From positions 18,869,030-18,933,029 of the forward strand of contig NC_068346.1 in the NCBI RefSeq assembly GCF_014633365.1: DNA of 64,000 bases. The letters run 5' to 3'. The notes below the pieces were generated by a model, which saw nothing but the letters and a program-made list of their open reading frames with translations, searched no databases and was not told the DNA's origin. The DNA comes from Diospyros lotus (Eukaryota; Streptophyta; Magnoliopsida; Ericales; Ebenaceae). Shown piece after piece: positions 46,019 to 57,426 of the stretch (positions are counted from its first letter, which is position 1; every line of letters starts with the position of its first letter). Both the position numbers and the translations under genes were made by a program.

Positions 46019-48512
46019 ATGTCAACAGTTTCTTAGGATTCTACCTCAACTATTATAGGTGAACTGCGAGCCTCACCTACGACTGTCACCGCAACAAGAA
46101 GTGAAAGCGACTTCAACAATATAAATCCTCTATATTAGGTTGATGGACTAACTACCTATAGTGGCGTCAGGTTTTCTCAAAGGAAGAGGGAAGATGGAAC
46201 ATCTTACTAATCTTGGCCCGAAAGAAAAAGATCTACAATTCTAAGTATGATCCAGTAGCCAAAATCCAATCAACAGTATAAATCCTCTATACAAGGGGGG
46301 ATGTTCGTCACCAAGTATTACAACCAGATGACTGGATTTTGGCTAGAAATATATCACAACCATGGTATGAAACTGGAATGCAGCCATGACATTCAAGTGG
46401 TTCAAGGATTACTCGAAAATGATCGAGTATTTGAATTTCTTGCAAGATTGAATTCTGTGTATGATCATATCAGAGTTCAAATCCTTGGTAAAGTTCCTAT
46501 ACCAACTCTTTATGAATGTTTCTCAATTGTTCGTGTTGAAAAGAGTCGACGAGGTGTTATGCTGGAACCTCATATACAAGAGGTAGCAGCAATGATCTCT
46601 TGTAGACCTGGAGAAGGAGGGAATAAAGGAAACAATAATTTGCAACCAGCTAAATCAAGGAAACAGTCTAGCAAAGATGGACTGTGGTGCACTTATTGCA
46701 ACAAACCTCGCCACACGTGAGAATTGTTTTAAACTACACGGTAACACTCAAGTTTTGGCATGAACAAAAGGATTAAAGGGCAAAGTAAATAGCCAAGCTA
46801 ATGTGGCTAGTAAAGAGCAATCACTAGTTGACACTGCCCAGTTAGACAAGGAAGAGTCTACAAAATTCAACAAAGAAGACGTAGGAAGATTGAGATGTCT
46901 TCTTGAATCCTTGGATAAAACTTTAGGTTCTTGTTCTCTTGCAAAAAGTGGCCAAAAGTGGTATGTGTCTCATGACTAATTCTTTTAATGCATCACAGAC
47001 TAAAACAGGTAGATGGGTGGTTGTCGATTCAGGGGCAACTGATCATATGACTCATGAAAACTTTTTCTTTGATTCATATGAACTAACCCTAGGAAACCAA
47101 AAAATTACTGTAGTTGATGGTTCTCCCACAGATATTCTGGGCAAGGAACTCTTCATCTTACCCCTTCCATATCTCTTACAAATGTCCTTCATATCCCTAA
47201 CCTTTCAACTAATCTTATGTTTGTCCAAAAAATTACTTAAGAAATCCATTGCAAAATAACATTTTTTGACTCTCATTGAGTGTTTCAGGATCAAGTCTCG
47301 GGAAAGATGATTGGATTTGCCAAAGTGTGATGGGTTGTACTACCTTGAGGTTCTTGGCAATGGTCGAATATAGTCTCCTTTCTCTCAAGCCCTGTTAACC
47401 ACATCTAATAAACAAATGATTTGGGCACATCATCTTTGTCTTGGTCATCCACCTTTGTCTCTCTTAAAACATTTGTTTCCATCTTTTTCTCTCTTTTTAT
47501 TGGGAAAGATGATTGGATTTGCTAGTGTGTGTGATGGGTTGTACTATGTTGAGGATCTTAGCAATGGTCGAATAAAAGGAAACTAGTCTCCTTTCTCTCA
47601 AGTCCCTTTTAACCACATTTAATAAATAAATAATCTAGGCACATCATCTTCGTCTTGGTCATCCCACCTTTTTCTCTCTTAAAACATTTGTTTCCATTGT
47701 TGTTTAAGATATGGTTGTGATAGATTTTTAGCGTGAGGCGTGTTAATTTGCTAAACATTGTCGTACTTCATTCCCTATAAATTCAATGAAATGCAATCAG
47801 CCTTTTACTTTGATACATTCTAATATTTGAGAGCTAGCAAAAATTCTTGTTCTTCATGGAGCAATGGGGTTTGTCACTTTTATTGATGGTTGTACTAGGA
47901 CTACTTGGTTGTTTTCAATGAAAGACAAATCTAAAGTTAGTTCACTGCTTCCTCAATTCCAAAAAATTATTTTTACTCAATTTGAAACAAAAATAAAATG
48001 GTTTCACTCAAATAATTCCAAGGATTATCTCAATCAAAATCTCTCTTCCTTTGTTTATCAAGGAAGGTATTCTTCATGAATTTTCATGTGTTGAAACCCG
48101 ATAGCAAAACGAAGTGGCAAGCTGGAAAATCAGTCATCTCCTAGAAGTCACTCATGCACTTCTTTTCCAGTCCAATGCTCCAAAATTCCTATGGGGGGAA
48201 GCAATTCTAGCAGCCATTTATCTCATAAATCATCTTCCTTGTAAAGTCCTAGCCAATCATAGTCCTATACATATCATGTCCAACCATTTTCCAAACATTG
48301 TGTCTACTAGAAATTTGTCCCCAAAAGTATTCGGTTGGGTTGCTTTCTTGCATATTCACAAAACTCAACAATCAAAATTTGAACCCCAAGAAGTGTTTCT
48401 TTGTTGGAACCCCAAGCAAAAGGGTTACAAATGTTATGATCCTTCTAGTCAACGCACCTATGTTTCTTTTGATGTCACATTCCATGAGTCTCATCCGGAG
48501 TCCCCAACTCAG
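46019..48512 (+). pseudogene. Copia gag, protease and integrase, upstream part
   Basis: The polyprotein begins at ATG 46019. Gag (LYECFSIVRVEKSRRG) ends in an intact zinc knuckle, CTYCNKPRHTRENC (C-x2-C-x4-H-x4-C), crossed by a frame change at about 46720. The protease has the intact active site VVVDSGATDHM near 47020-47050. Integrase follows: the zinc-binding part IWAHHLCLGHP near 47420-47450, then a tandemly duplicated stretch, the core FVTFIDGCTRTTW (47865-47905), and the tail (KGYKCYDPSSQRTYVSFDV, about 48420-48475). Stops and frame changes are frequent. The frame is cut near 48512 by a LINE and resumes after 51030. Confidence 0.88.
47301..47720 (+). repeat. 202-bp tandem duplication inside the copia integrase region
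   Basis: The segment starting GGAAAGATGATTGGATTTG occurs at 47301 and again at 47503. Both copies run through CTCCTTTCTCTCAAG, CACATCATCTT and AAAACATTTGTTTCCAT. The period is 202 bp, not a multiple of three, so the duplication itself disrupts the polyprotein. Confidence 0.85.
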
Positions 48513-51029
48513 TTTAGGTCGATCTCGTGTTGTAATGTTGTCTATAAAATCATTTCAAAGATTTTGGCTAATAGGCTAAAAACAGTGCTTCCAGACTTGG
48601 TTGATGAGTCCCAAGCAACTTTTGTGTCAAGCCGATCGATAGGAGATAACATCTTACTGGCCCAGGAGCTAGTGCATCAGTACCATCTTCATAAAGGGCA
48701 GCCGAAATGTGCTATGAAAGTTGACCTCACATTGGCTTATGACTCAGTTGAATGAGATTTCCTATTAGATATCCTTCAGTTGATGAACTTCCCGCCTAGG
48801 TTCTGTGGCTAGATTCATGAGTGTGTCACCACCCCTTGCTTCTCAATCAAGATTAACGGCCAATTGCATGGGTTTTTTCAAGGAGGTAAGGGCCTAAGGC
48901 AGGGAGACCCGCTATCGCCCTATCTGTTTGTGTTGGTCATGCAAGTGTTGCAGGGTATCGTCAGTCGGCACATCCAGTCTCCCGATTTCAAGTTTCATTG
49001 GCAGTGTGAGCAATCTAGGTCGGTGATGCTCATGTTTGCTGATGACCTCTTATTATTCTCTCATGGAGACATTACTTCCATTAGAATTCTCAAGGAATGC
49101 TTGGGAAAATTTGCTTTGATGTCTAGCCTGCATGCTAACCCATCAAAGAGTGATTGCTTTGTGCCCTGTCGGGATGAGGCCTTGAGAGAGAGTCTATTCC
49201 TTGCTTCGACATTTCGCAGAGGTCAGTTCCCCATGAGATATCTGGGTGTCCCCCTTTTATCAACGAAGCTAGCCTATGGGGATTGTAAGCCCATCTTGGA
49301 TAGAATTAGGAGTCGGGTGTGCTAATGGCGCAGTCGGTCGTTGTCTTTTGGAGGTAGGCTTCAACTAGCTCATTCGGTCCTTGCTACGATATATATGTAC
49401 TGGGCGTCTGTCTTTTTGTTGCCCAAGCGGGTGATTAAGGAGTTAGAGTGCATCATCAGGAATTTCCTTTGGAGTGGGTCAATGGAGGATTCCCACAAAG
49501 CTAAGGTCACATAGCGTGATGTGTGTTGTTCCAAGGAGCAGGGAGGTCTTGGATTAAAGCATCTTTATTTGTGGAATCAGGCAATGCTGACAAAGTTAAT
49601 CTGGAGGCTCTTGTCAGGCGAGAGCGAGTCCTTGTGGGTAAAATGGATCCACACATTTCGGATTAAGAACAAGTGCTTGTGGATGCTCCCAGTGCCGCAT
49701 TCGTGCCCCTGGTACTGGAGGAAACTCTTATTTGTTCGGCATGTGGTCAGAGATAAGTTTGGGTGGAAGGTGGGGAACGACAGTCGTGTTTTTCTATGGT
49801 ATGATAAGTGGCACCCCCTTGGGATCCTTGTTAACTGTTTCTCCTATCAACTCCCCCGGCGGCTTGGTATCTCGATTACGGCCCGTGTCTCCGACATCAT
49901 TGTCGATGATAGGTGGGCGTGGCCGTCGGACTGGACACCTCCATGCCTAGAGTTTATCCAACACCGAATGCCAGGCCCCTTAGGGTTGGTCACCATGATG
50001 TGCTGGTTTGGACCCCAGCTCAAGATGGCGCCTTCTCTGTTAAGTCTGTCTTACAAGGGTTGTTAGAGTAGTGAGATCGTGTCCCTTGGTATCGACTTGT
50101 GTGGTTTGGGTATAGAGTCCCTGCGCATTCATTTATTCTATGGCTAACAATTAGGGAACGATTATATACTCTTGACCATGTTAACCTGTTTCTTCCATTT
50201 CCCAATAGATGTTTTCTTTACAGGGCAGATTCCGAAAGACACAACCATCTATTCTTTGATTGTTTTTATTATAGGCAGGTGGTGTCCTTTTTCCAGCGTT
50301 CAAAGAGGTTTGCATGGCCCTGGCGTCGATGGGAGACGGGGGGCTTGTGGGCGGCGGCTCGATGGAAAGGAAAAAATCCTTGGCAGGTTGCTAATCGTTT
50401 AGTCTTGTAGGTGATGGTCTATTTTTTGTGGTGTGAGCGCAACAACCGGTGTTGGCGTGATTGTGAGCGGTCTGCAAACTAGCTCGCCCATCATATCCAG
50501 TGTGTCGTGTGGGCATAGTTGGTCACTATCCCTTTTCTCCATACTCTTCAGAGCTGTGCACTATGACATTTCTGGCGGCTCCTTGCCAATCAGCACTCCT
50601 AGCTTAGGTCCCTATATTGACAGCTATGGCCCTGAGTGTGTGTTCTTGGATGTGTCCTGGGGCCACTTGGTGACACTTACATGTTCATCCTTTTGGTCCT
50701 AGGTTTTCTCTCTGTGCTCATTGTCTGTTGGTGGCTCTTCTGGGGCTACCTTCAAGTTCATTGTTTGTTCTTGGTCTCCTTGTTGATCAAGATGTCGTGC
50801 ATTGGAGCACCCCTCACCTTGGAGATGTATTCTTCTGGAGTTGTTCTTTATTCTCTTTTTGATGTACCTCCGTTGTTTTCCTTTTGTGTTTTTATGATCC
50901 AGTCATGTATGGATCTTGTGTGTCTGTTTTCATTTATGTGATTTTGTCTCTAGGGTATGCCCTAGTTTGTGTTTTGTACAGATGTTTTCGTTCTATTTAT
51001 ACATATTTCTTTCACTTAAAAAAAAAAAA
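48513..51029 (+). mobile_element. LINE, 5'-truncated, with poly(A) tail
   Basis: An L1-type non-LTR element of about 2.5 kb. The first codons are already inside reverse transcriptase (RSISCCNVVYKIISKILANRL), so ORF1 and the endonuclease are missing, the usual result of incomplete target-primed copying. The coding part runs to about 50410, then 600 bp of 3' untranslated sequence, then a 12-base A run at 51018-51029. It interrupts the copia polyprotein: integrase-tail sequence lies before it and the continuing integrase-RT linker after it. The exact left boundary and a target duplication could not be fixed. Confidence 0.87.
48517..50410 (+). pseudogene. LINE reverse transcriptase with C-terminal zinc-binding domain
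   Basis: This is the reverse transcriptase of an L1-type element. RT motifs in order: ILANRLKTVLPDLV, AMKVDLTLAYDSVEWD, FFQGGKGLRQGDPLSPYLF (48870-48925), the catalytic MLMFADDLLLFSHGD (about 49027-49070), and FPMRYLGVPLLSTKL. Then come the WASVFLLPK and QGGLGLKHLYLWNQAML segments and a zf-RVT-like end (VPAHSFILWLTIRERLYTLD, then HNHLFFDCFYYR). In-frame stops (about 48753, 48810, 49323, 49513 and 50067) and a frame change before 50099 inactivate it; the catalytic FADD is kept. Confidence 0.9.
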
Positions 51030-51971
51030 CCTTTCTATAGATCTCCTCACACCCATCTTCAAGGGGAGCAGTCTAGAGACGAGGATGTGTGCTTAGGTTC
51101 TATCTCCTTTCTAGAGCTACATGCAAACCTTCTTGATAAACCACCATCATCATTATCATCATCTCAAACCCTTCCCAATGTTATCATCCCAGAAACAATT
51201 AAATAGGTTGCAGATATCACTACTACAAAGGACATTGCAGCAACTAATACTGTCAACATTAAACCTGCCAATGTCCATGAACCAGCCAATGACACTACAA
51301 ATATCCTTGAACCTGCCAATGGCACTGCCAATGTCTGGGAATCTATGAATGACATTGCAAACGTCCTTGAACCTGCCAATGCCTTTGCACCTGTCAATGA
51401 CACTGCAAATTTTCTTAAACCTGCCAATGACACTGCTAATGCCAGTGAATATGTTCAAATCCATACCCCTTTAAAGCCACTAAACCAGTATTCAAGAAAA
51501 GCACAACCCTCATAGCCACTCAAGCAAGTCCAAGAATAAACTCCAAGCCTAAATAATGTAAACACTTTGAACTTGTTCAATTCTGAAACTAACAATACTG
51601 TTGTTTGTGATACTAATTCAAATTGTAATCTCTATCTTCCTATTGCTTGGAGAAAAGGAACACAAAAGTGTACCCAACATCCTATAGCTAATTTCATCTC
51701 CTCACAATGACTATCCTCCCAACACAAAAGTTTTCTCTCCACCTTGAACTCAATCGAAATACCCAAAATAGTATATGATACTTTTTAAGGGAAAGAACCG
51801 GAGTATGCCACGAAAGACGAGATAAGAGTTTTGGAGAAGAATGAAACATGGAAGATTGCGGTGCATCCCAAGAAAAAGAAAGTAGTTGGTTGCAAATGGG
51901 TCTACACTGTTAAATTAAAAGCAGATAGAACTATTAAACGGTACAACGCAAGGCTAGTTGAAAAAGGCTAC
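51030..51971 (+). pseudogene. Copia polyprotein, part after the LINE (linker and RT start)
   Basis: The copia frame resumes after the LINE tail (SPHTHLQGEQSRDEDVCLG), passes through a repeat-bearing linker, then AWRKGTQKCTQHPIANFIS near 51640-51700 and the RT start: GCKWVYTVKLKADRTIKRYN and ARLVEKGY (51890-51970). It ends at 51971, where a gypsy LTR has inserted in the RT start. The rest of the copia pol is outside the window. Several stops. Confidence 0.85.
51264..51450 (+). repeat. Minisatellite of 10-codon units in the copia linker
   Basis: Units like CTTGAACCTGCCAATGACAC repeat at 18- or 30-bp steps (about 51264, 51282, 51312, 51342, 51372, 51390 and 51420). All steps are multiples of three, so the translated linker repeats EPANDTAN-like words in frame. 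Confidence 0.8.
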
Positions 51972-52336
51972 TGTCACGAGTAAGGCTATGGTTTATGGTA
52001 TTTTTTTTTTTTTTACTGCTGTAATTTCTGTTGTGTTAGTTTGTAGCCATGTACAAGTGGTTATAGTGTAGTGAGAGCTTGTTACAACCGTGGAAGAGTG
52101 TAAAATCCACCTCAGCAGGGATCCACTCCTCCGACACCTTGTATAAATCCCCAATGACCTTCGTGGATTGGGGTATGTAGAATGTTGAAGAGAATTATGT
52201 TTTCTCCCTCAACATTCTCTCTCTCTCCTCTCTTTTCATTTCTCTCATTCTACAATTGTTTTCTGAACTCTGTTCTATGCCTTCCTAATTCATACCGAAT
52301 TAGGCACAAAACAATTGTCAGGCTTAGGTAGTGACA
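51972..52336 (+). repeat. 5' LTR of the plus-strand gypsy element, with primer site
   Basis: It starts TGTCACGAG and ends GTAGTGACA (365 bp) with inverted ends TGTCAC/GTGACA. The primer site TTTGGTATTAGAGC (52339-52352, initiator Met-tRNA type) follows. It has the same LTR family as 33956-34407. The base before it (51971) is inside the copia RT. Confidence 0.88.
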
Positions 52337-52388
52337 ATTTTGGTATTAGAGCTCAATTCTTAGTTGTAACTCTTTGGAAATCTAATCT

Positions 52389-53570
52389 ATGGCAGAGGGA
52401 ACCCGCATGAAGAATCTTGAATTGCAAATGCAACAAGTCAGCTCGACTATGATAGAATTCCATAACAGAGACGATCAATTGGAGATTGGGTCTACACGAA
52501 ATCACGAAGCGATCATTGGCAAGATGGAGAGTTCAATAGAAGGGTTGGAATGGCGTTTGGATGGAGCTCTCACTCAGATGTGGGAGGAGATGGGAGCACA
52601 ATTGTAAATCATGGTGATGTTTACTCACCAAAATTCGACAAGGATTTCTCTCGATTTTCCTCCTAGGGAGAGAATAAAGCCTATTCTACAGGAGAATAGG
52701 ATGAATCGTGTGAATGAGACCTCTAAAATTGAGGTGGATCTAGAGGAGTAAGTAGAAGCAGTTATGGACAAGGGAAGGCATGGTCATGCCAACCCTCATC
52801 ATCCGGGGTTCCCCATGCCCCAGATGGAGATCCCTGTGTTTGAGAGAACCAATCCCAGATGGTGGTTGAGGAAATGTGAGAGGATGCTCAATTGGGTCAG
52901 AGAGTAACCATAGCCATGGCATACTTCAATGAGGTAGTGGATGTCTGATTTCAAGGTTGGGCTAGAACATGGGGAAACTATACTTGGGAGGAGTTTTCTG
53001 AAAAATTGTGTGAGCATTTTGGGGAAAGGAGTATGATGGATGTCATTAAGGAGTTTAAAAAGCTAAGACAATTTGGAGAAGTGAGGGCCTATCAATGAAG
53101 GTTTGAGGAACTGAGGTCTTTAATGATCGACCACAATCCTCATCTTTTGAAGGCCTATTTTGTTTCCAGTTTCATGAGTGGTCTCAGCGATGAACTTAGG
53201 ACCGTGGTTAAAATGATAAGGTCCAGAACAGTGGAGCAAGTAACTGAGAGTGCTCGATTGGAAGAGATGGCAGTGGAAGCTTTGATGAGGAAGCAATGGC
53301 AATAAGAGAAGGGAGTGATTTTGGGAACATCTAGTCTGGGAGGAAAAGGTAATAACCGGGAGTTAGTGAAGGGAAATACAGGGGTGAAGAGTTTGGGTGG
53401 ACCAAGTTCAAGCCACAATACAACACCATAAGGAGGGAAACTAATTGAGCAAAGGAGGCAAGTTAGCTTGTGCTTTAGGTGTGGGGATAAATATTATCCC
53501 AGACACCAGTGCAAACGACAACTATTGCTTCTGGAAGGAGAGGATGGGGAAATGTTGGAAGAAGAAGAAA
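52389..53570 (+). pseudogene. Gypsy gag
   Basis: This capsid precursor is homologous to the one at 37930-38860 and has the N-terminus missing there (ATG at 52389, LQMQQVSSTMIEFHNRDDQL). The middle matches (HPGFPMPQMEIPVFERTNP, about 52800-52855; FVSSFMSGLSDELRT; MAVEALMRKQWQ to 53302). The zinc knuckle is CFRCGDKYYPRHQC (about 53470-53512): the family H of C-x2-C-x4-H-x4-C is Y here. Stops at 52605, 52749 and 52906, and frame changes, break it. A Glu-rich stretch (LEEEEIGECEELGEED) follows the knuckle. Confidence 0.87.
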
Positions 53571-55002
53571 TAGGTGAGTGTGAAGAATTGGGGGAGGAAG
53601 ACAATAGAGAGATCTCACTTCATGCTTTGAAGGGGGTAGCAAATAACAAGATTATCAAGGTAAAAGGAAGGGTGAAGGATTGCAGCTTAATGATTTTAAT
53701 AGAGCACCCATAGTTTCCTGGATGAAAGCATAGCTAGGAGGTTGAAATGCCAGCTCACGGGTACCCAGCCCTTGAGCGTGACAGTGTCTAATGGAAACAG
53801 AGTGGTAAGTCAGCTTGTAATGGCTTATGTTGGGAGATGCAAGGGGAGGAATTGGAGGCAGATCTCAGACTCCTACAATTGGGTGGTTGTGATATAGTGC
53901 TAGGGGTGAATTGGATGAAGGGGGTGAATCCCATAAGTTTTTGACTTCAATCGAATGGAGGTCACTTTTGAGAAAGAAGGGAGGAAGATGACTCTCACCG
54001 GAGGAAAAGAAGCTGGGACTTGCAAGATGATTACTGGAAGAAGGCTATAGAGGGTCTTCAAGAGTAAATGGAACCAGCTGACACAATTGTTCTCGATTGT
54101 GGCAATGGAGGAAAGCCCTAACAGCAAGGCAGTGCAAGGGGAATACCACTTACTAGTCAGCGCACCCCTAGGGAGATCTGATTAGGTACACCAACTACAC
54201 CTTCTTGATGAATTGCAGGTAGAATTTGAGGACCTTTTCATGGAACCCACAACCCTTCCACCCGAGAGTTTGACATGCTAGTAACCTCAAACCTAATGCT
54301 GAACCTATTAGCATTAGGTCCTATCGTTATCCTCCAATCCAAAAGACAGAGATTGAGAAAATAGTTAGGGAGATGCTACACCAATCTTTCATTAGACCTA
54401 ACCAAAGTCCTTTTACTTCCCCAATCCAATTAGTCAAGAAAAAGGATGGATCATGGCGTTTTTGTGTTGATTATTGCCAACTTAACGCCATGACCATCAA
54501 ACACAAATTTCCCGTACCTCTTGTGGAAGACCTTTTGGATGAGCTACATCTTGCCAAAATCTTCTCTAAGCTTGACCTATGCTTGAGCTACCACTAATGA
54601 AGCCTAATGATATACACAAAATAGCCTTTAGAACACACCATGGACACTTTGAATTTTTGGTGATGCCATTTGGGCTCACCAATGCACCAACTACCTTTCA
54701 GTCCCTCGTGAACTGAATTTTTGAACCCTACCTACAAAAATTTATACTTGTATTCTTTGATGACATACTTGTTTACAGCCCTACTTTTGACTAGTACTTG
54801 GCTCACCTAAGAACCACCTTTAAGGTTATCAGGTTTACTTGTCTAAGTGTGCCTTTGGTCAAGGTCAGGTGGAGTATTTTGGGCATTTAATATCAGGGGA
54901 TAGGGTCAGCACTGATCCAAGAAAGGTAGAACCCATGATGGCTTGGCCCAAACCAACTACGATAAAGGCCCTGAGGGGTTTTCTTGAGTTAACCAGGTGT
55001 TG
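53571..55002 (+). pseudogene. Gypsy protease and reverse transcriptase, truncated by insertion
   Basis: Protease segments (LSVTVSNGNRVV near 53770; GGKEAGTCKMITGRRL near 54000) are in poor frames. RT is clearer: SFIRPNQSPFTSPIQLVKKK and [20 protein letters not shown] (54385-54510), [13 protein letters not shown], then after a stop [20 protein letters not shown] (54648-54710) and the polymerase box VFFDDILVYSP (54750-54782). The sequence ends at 55002, where another LTR element is inserted. The remaining pol would lie beyond the window. Confidence 0.87.
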
Positions 55003-55506
55003 TGTCATAGGCAAAAGCCCAAAATAACTTTTTGGGCTAAAAAACATAAATTTTTCGTACGTGGGGGGTCCCACACAAACGTACAAACTAGATAACTCTG
55101 ACATTCAAAACTCCCTCTGAATATTCCAAGAAAAAAAAAAACAGTTATCCTTAAAGAATTTTAATTCTAAAAGGATTTTGGAATATTGGGATAAATATCA
55201 TTTATAAAATCATAATCCTAACAAGATTAAGAAAGGCTAAAATAAACGTTATCTGTAAGAATTCTAATCCCGAATTAATTAAGATTACTCTATATCTCTC
55301 TATAAATAAGCAGGCACCCATTCCTGAAAAGGGATGCCTTTGATACTGATTTCAACACAATCTTTATCATATTCAATGTCTAACTTAAGCATCCGAGTGT
55401 TTGCGTGGGGATCTTTCTGCACCCTCGGACTATTTTCTTCCTTGCATACTCACGTGACTTGACGACGACATTTCTAGTCAAATAAATTTATTGTTGTATC
55501 TTGACA
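55003..55506 (+). repeat. 5' LTR of the non-autonomous element
   Basis: It starts TGTCATAGG and probably ends CTTGACA (504 bp, inverted ends TGTCA/TGACA). The right end may lie a few bases further. A TATAAATAA box at 55300-55308 marks the promoter. The sequence after it, AATTAGCACCGTATGTGAG, resembles a mutated AATTGGCGCCGTCTGTGGG primer region. A short open frame, ATG 55561 (MRLTQSQATRSLIKS), ends after 24 codons. Confidence 0.78.
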
Positions 55507-55639
55507 ACAACAATTAGCACCGTATGTGAGAAGTCGTACGAAAAGCCTAAAAGTATTACAATGAGACTCACACAATCTCAAGCCACAAGAAGTCTAATCA
55601 AATCAATTAAGAAAGAAGACATTACACGTATGTGATAAT

Positions 55640-56335
55640 CTCATTAATGCTATGCTCCTTTCTTTAATATTTTTTGCACCTGTGACTCTTTCCTTTTCCA
55701 ATTTTTGCTTTATACACAAATGAATGAAAAGAAAGAAAATTGGAAAAGAGGGTAGGGAGACACTACATATATACATATTACATATTAAAGCTTCTTGAGG
55801 AAGCTTGACTGGGGAAAGGCAAGCTAAGCAAGAGTTACATATGATATATATATACATATTACATATGATAGTTTCTCATGGAAGCTGAGGTGAAGAAAAA
55901 GCTATTAAGCATATATATACATATATTATATTACATTATAAGACAAGCTTCTAGAAGCTTGATTGGAAAAGGGGAACAAACCCAACAAAAGAGGTGTGTC
56001 AATGGCCACGACAACAGCGATCACGATGCTAGACGGAAGGAGAAGCCACTGATGAACATGGACATGATGGAAGCAAGCAGTGAAGGCAATGGTCACAAGA
56101 GACTGGCAGCTAAGCACAGTCATGGAAGACTAAAGGCAGCGACCGTGACGAAACAACAATGGGCAGCGACAACAATGGTGGAGAAGCCGACGGCGAACTT
56201 GGTGGCGTCGGAAGCAAGCGGTGGCAGCCAATGATGATGGTAAGCACAATTGTGGTGGGAGTAGGTGCCAAAGGTGGTGGTCTCGAGGAAGACCAGTGGC
56301 GACGGCTGCTGAAGACCAACGGTCGCGAGAGACCG
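55640..56335. other. Interior of the non-autonomous element, no recognised domain
   Basis: A plus-strand frame at 55878-56234 (118 codons) is hydrophilic and rich in A, K and T after an aromatic start. It matches nothing I know and contains GTGGCGACGG-like repeats. TA-rich words (ATATATATACATATTACATATGA) recur at 55768, 55840 and 55912. No gene is called. Confidence 0.4.
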
Positions 56336-56336
56336 G

Positions 56337-56776
56337 TGGGTGAGTAGTAAAAACTAGATCAGCAGTTTGATTCTTAAGAGCATTAAAGACTTATTGGGCA
56401 GATTTTTTCAGTTCCCCCACAAGTCTTTTCATAATTTCTTCAATGTCTGATTCAGTTATTGTTGAAGTTCTCGTAAGCAAAATCCCCCCTTTTTCAACAT
56501 TAATCCGTCTATGGATCCAAACTTGTCAAAACATTACCGCACTTCCAGCTTGTGGGGATTAACCCACCCTTCATACTCAGCAGAAAGTTCATAACACTCT
56601 TGAACTGTCTCACTTAGATCCCCCCCATGTAAGTCTTGGGGAATGTTAAGAAACCAATCCAATAACAGAGCGTCATATTCAACAAGCTTGTCATCCTCCG
56701 ACACCTTGCTAGGAACCAGAAGCCTCAAATGGGCAATGACCGACGCCATCTTCTCTAGACTTCGATTCACCATCAC
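56337..56776 (-). pseudogene. Captured fragment of phosphoenolpyruvate carboxylase (N-terminal part)
   Basis: On the minus strand from 56776 the frame reads [53 protein letters not shown] and AEYEGW. This is the N-terminus of plant PEPC, the cytosolic enzyme that carboxylates phosphoenolpyruvate to oxaloacetate. After a frame break at about 56535 it continues with NVLTSLDP, skips about 25-30 residues, and resumes with ESDIEEIMKRLVGELKKSAQ, a stop, and NALKNQTADLVFTTHP at about 56337. The catalytic region, much further downstream in PEPC, is absent. It lies antisense inside the LTR element, so it is a transduced gene fragment and not a resident gene. A CTCTCTGCAG acceptor-like site upstream (about 56846) hints that genomic DNA rather than spliced mRNA was captured. 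Confidence 0.88.
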
Positions 56777-56807
56777 TTAGAAGTTATATTCTTCAAACAA
56801 ACCCTGA

Positions 56808-57176
56808 ATGTGGGCAATGCAAACTCTGAAAGAAGATGATCTCTCTGCAGAGAGGGTGAGTGCGTGTGAGAGAGAGAGAGAGAGGTTTGAGACCAGCTCG
56901 CTGGAAGAAGCCAACTTGATTTTCTCAGAGATCAAAGGTCATGCCCCAGAATTAATGCTGGACCAGTTCAAAGCTTTTGGCGTTGGCAGCCCCAACCAGA
57001 TCTCCCAAATCCTTCTTCTCTTGATTGGTAATGAGAACAAACCCACCAATACATGCATTGATACCAATGGAATTCAGGCAGCGCAGAAGCCGTTGGAATG
57101 TGTTAAAACGCTGGAGCAAAGATCTCTGATTTTGTCGATTCTAGGGCAGAATAGCCTTTTACTGGGCAAGAAATAG
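56808..57176 (+). pseudogene. Open frame beside the PEPC fragment, origin unknown
   Basis: A 122-codon plus-strand frame (FETSSLEEANLIFSEIKGH, FGVGSPNQISQILLLLIGN) is open and of normal composition. I do not recognise it. It could be a second captured fragment or simply the complement of PEPC 5' flanking DNA. A GA repeat lies at 56870-56893. Confidence 0.3.
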
Positions 57177-57426
57177 GTGCAATAATCATACGGCTCATTA
57201 GGCAAAAGCAATGGCTGAAGCAAGCAGAATTCGAAAACTCATATATGGGTTGCTGGAAAAATAAATCTGGGCAAGGGAGAATTAATTTATTTGAGCACCA
57301 AGTCGAAAATTTTACACATAAAAACGAAGGCAAAGAATGTCTTGAGCCCTCGAAGGAAAATTTGTGAATACATAGCAAGACAATAAGTGCGCAATATATA
57401 TATATATATGTATATGGATATTTTTT

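Larger units (their letters stand above)
43606..46543 (+). repeat. Duplicated 2.9-kb block, copy 2
   Basis: It matches 2233-5158 in the same orientation (2938 against 2926 bp), with scattered differences and a 10-15 bp insertion in the LTR. Here the left flank is uninterrupted (ACATTACATGTGCATAACC), giving the empty site for the copia insertion of copy 1. On the right, copy 2 continues into more copia sequence, while copy 1 stops. Confidence 0.9.

Noticed and set aside
50433..50941. Open frames after the LINE reverse transcriptase
   Set aside because: They fall in the LINE 3' untranslated region, overlap each other, and show no domain.
56534..56776. PEPC open frame as a resident gene
   Set aside because: It is short, broken, antisense and lies between the LTRs of an element, so it is a captured fragment.
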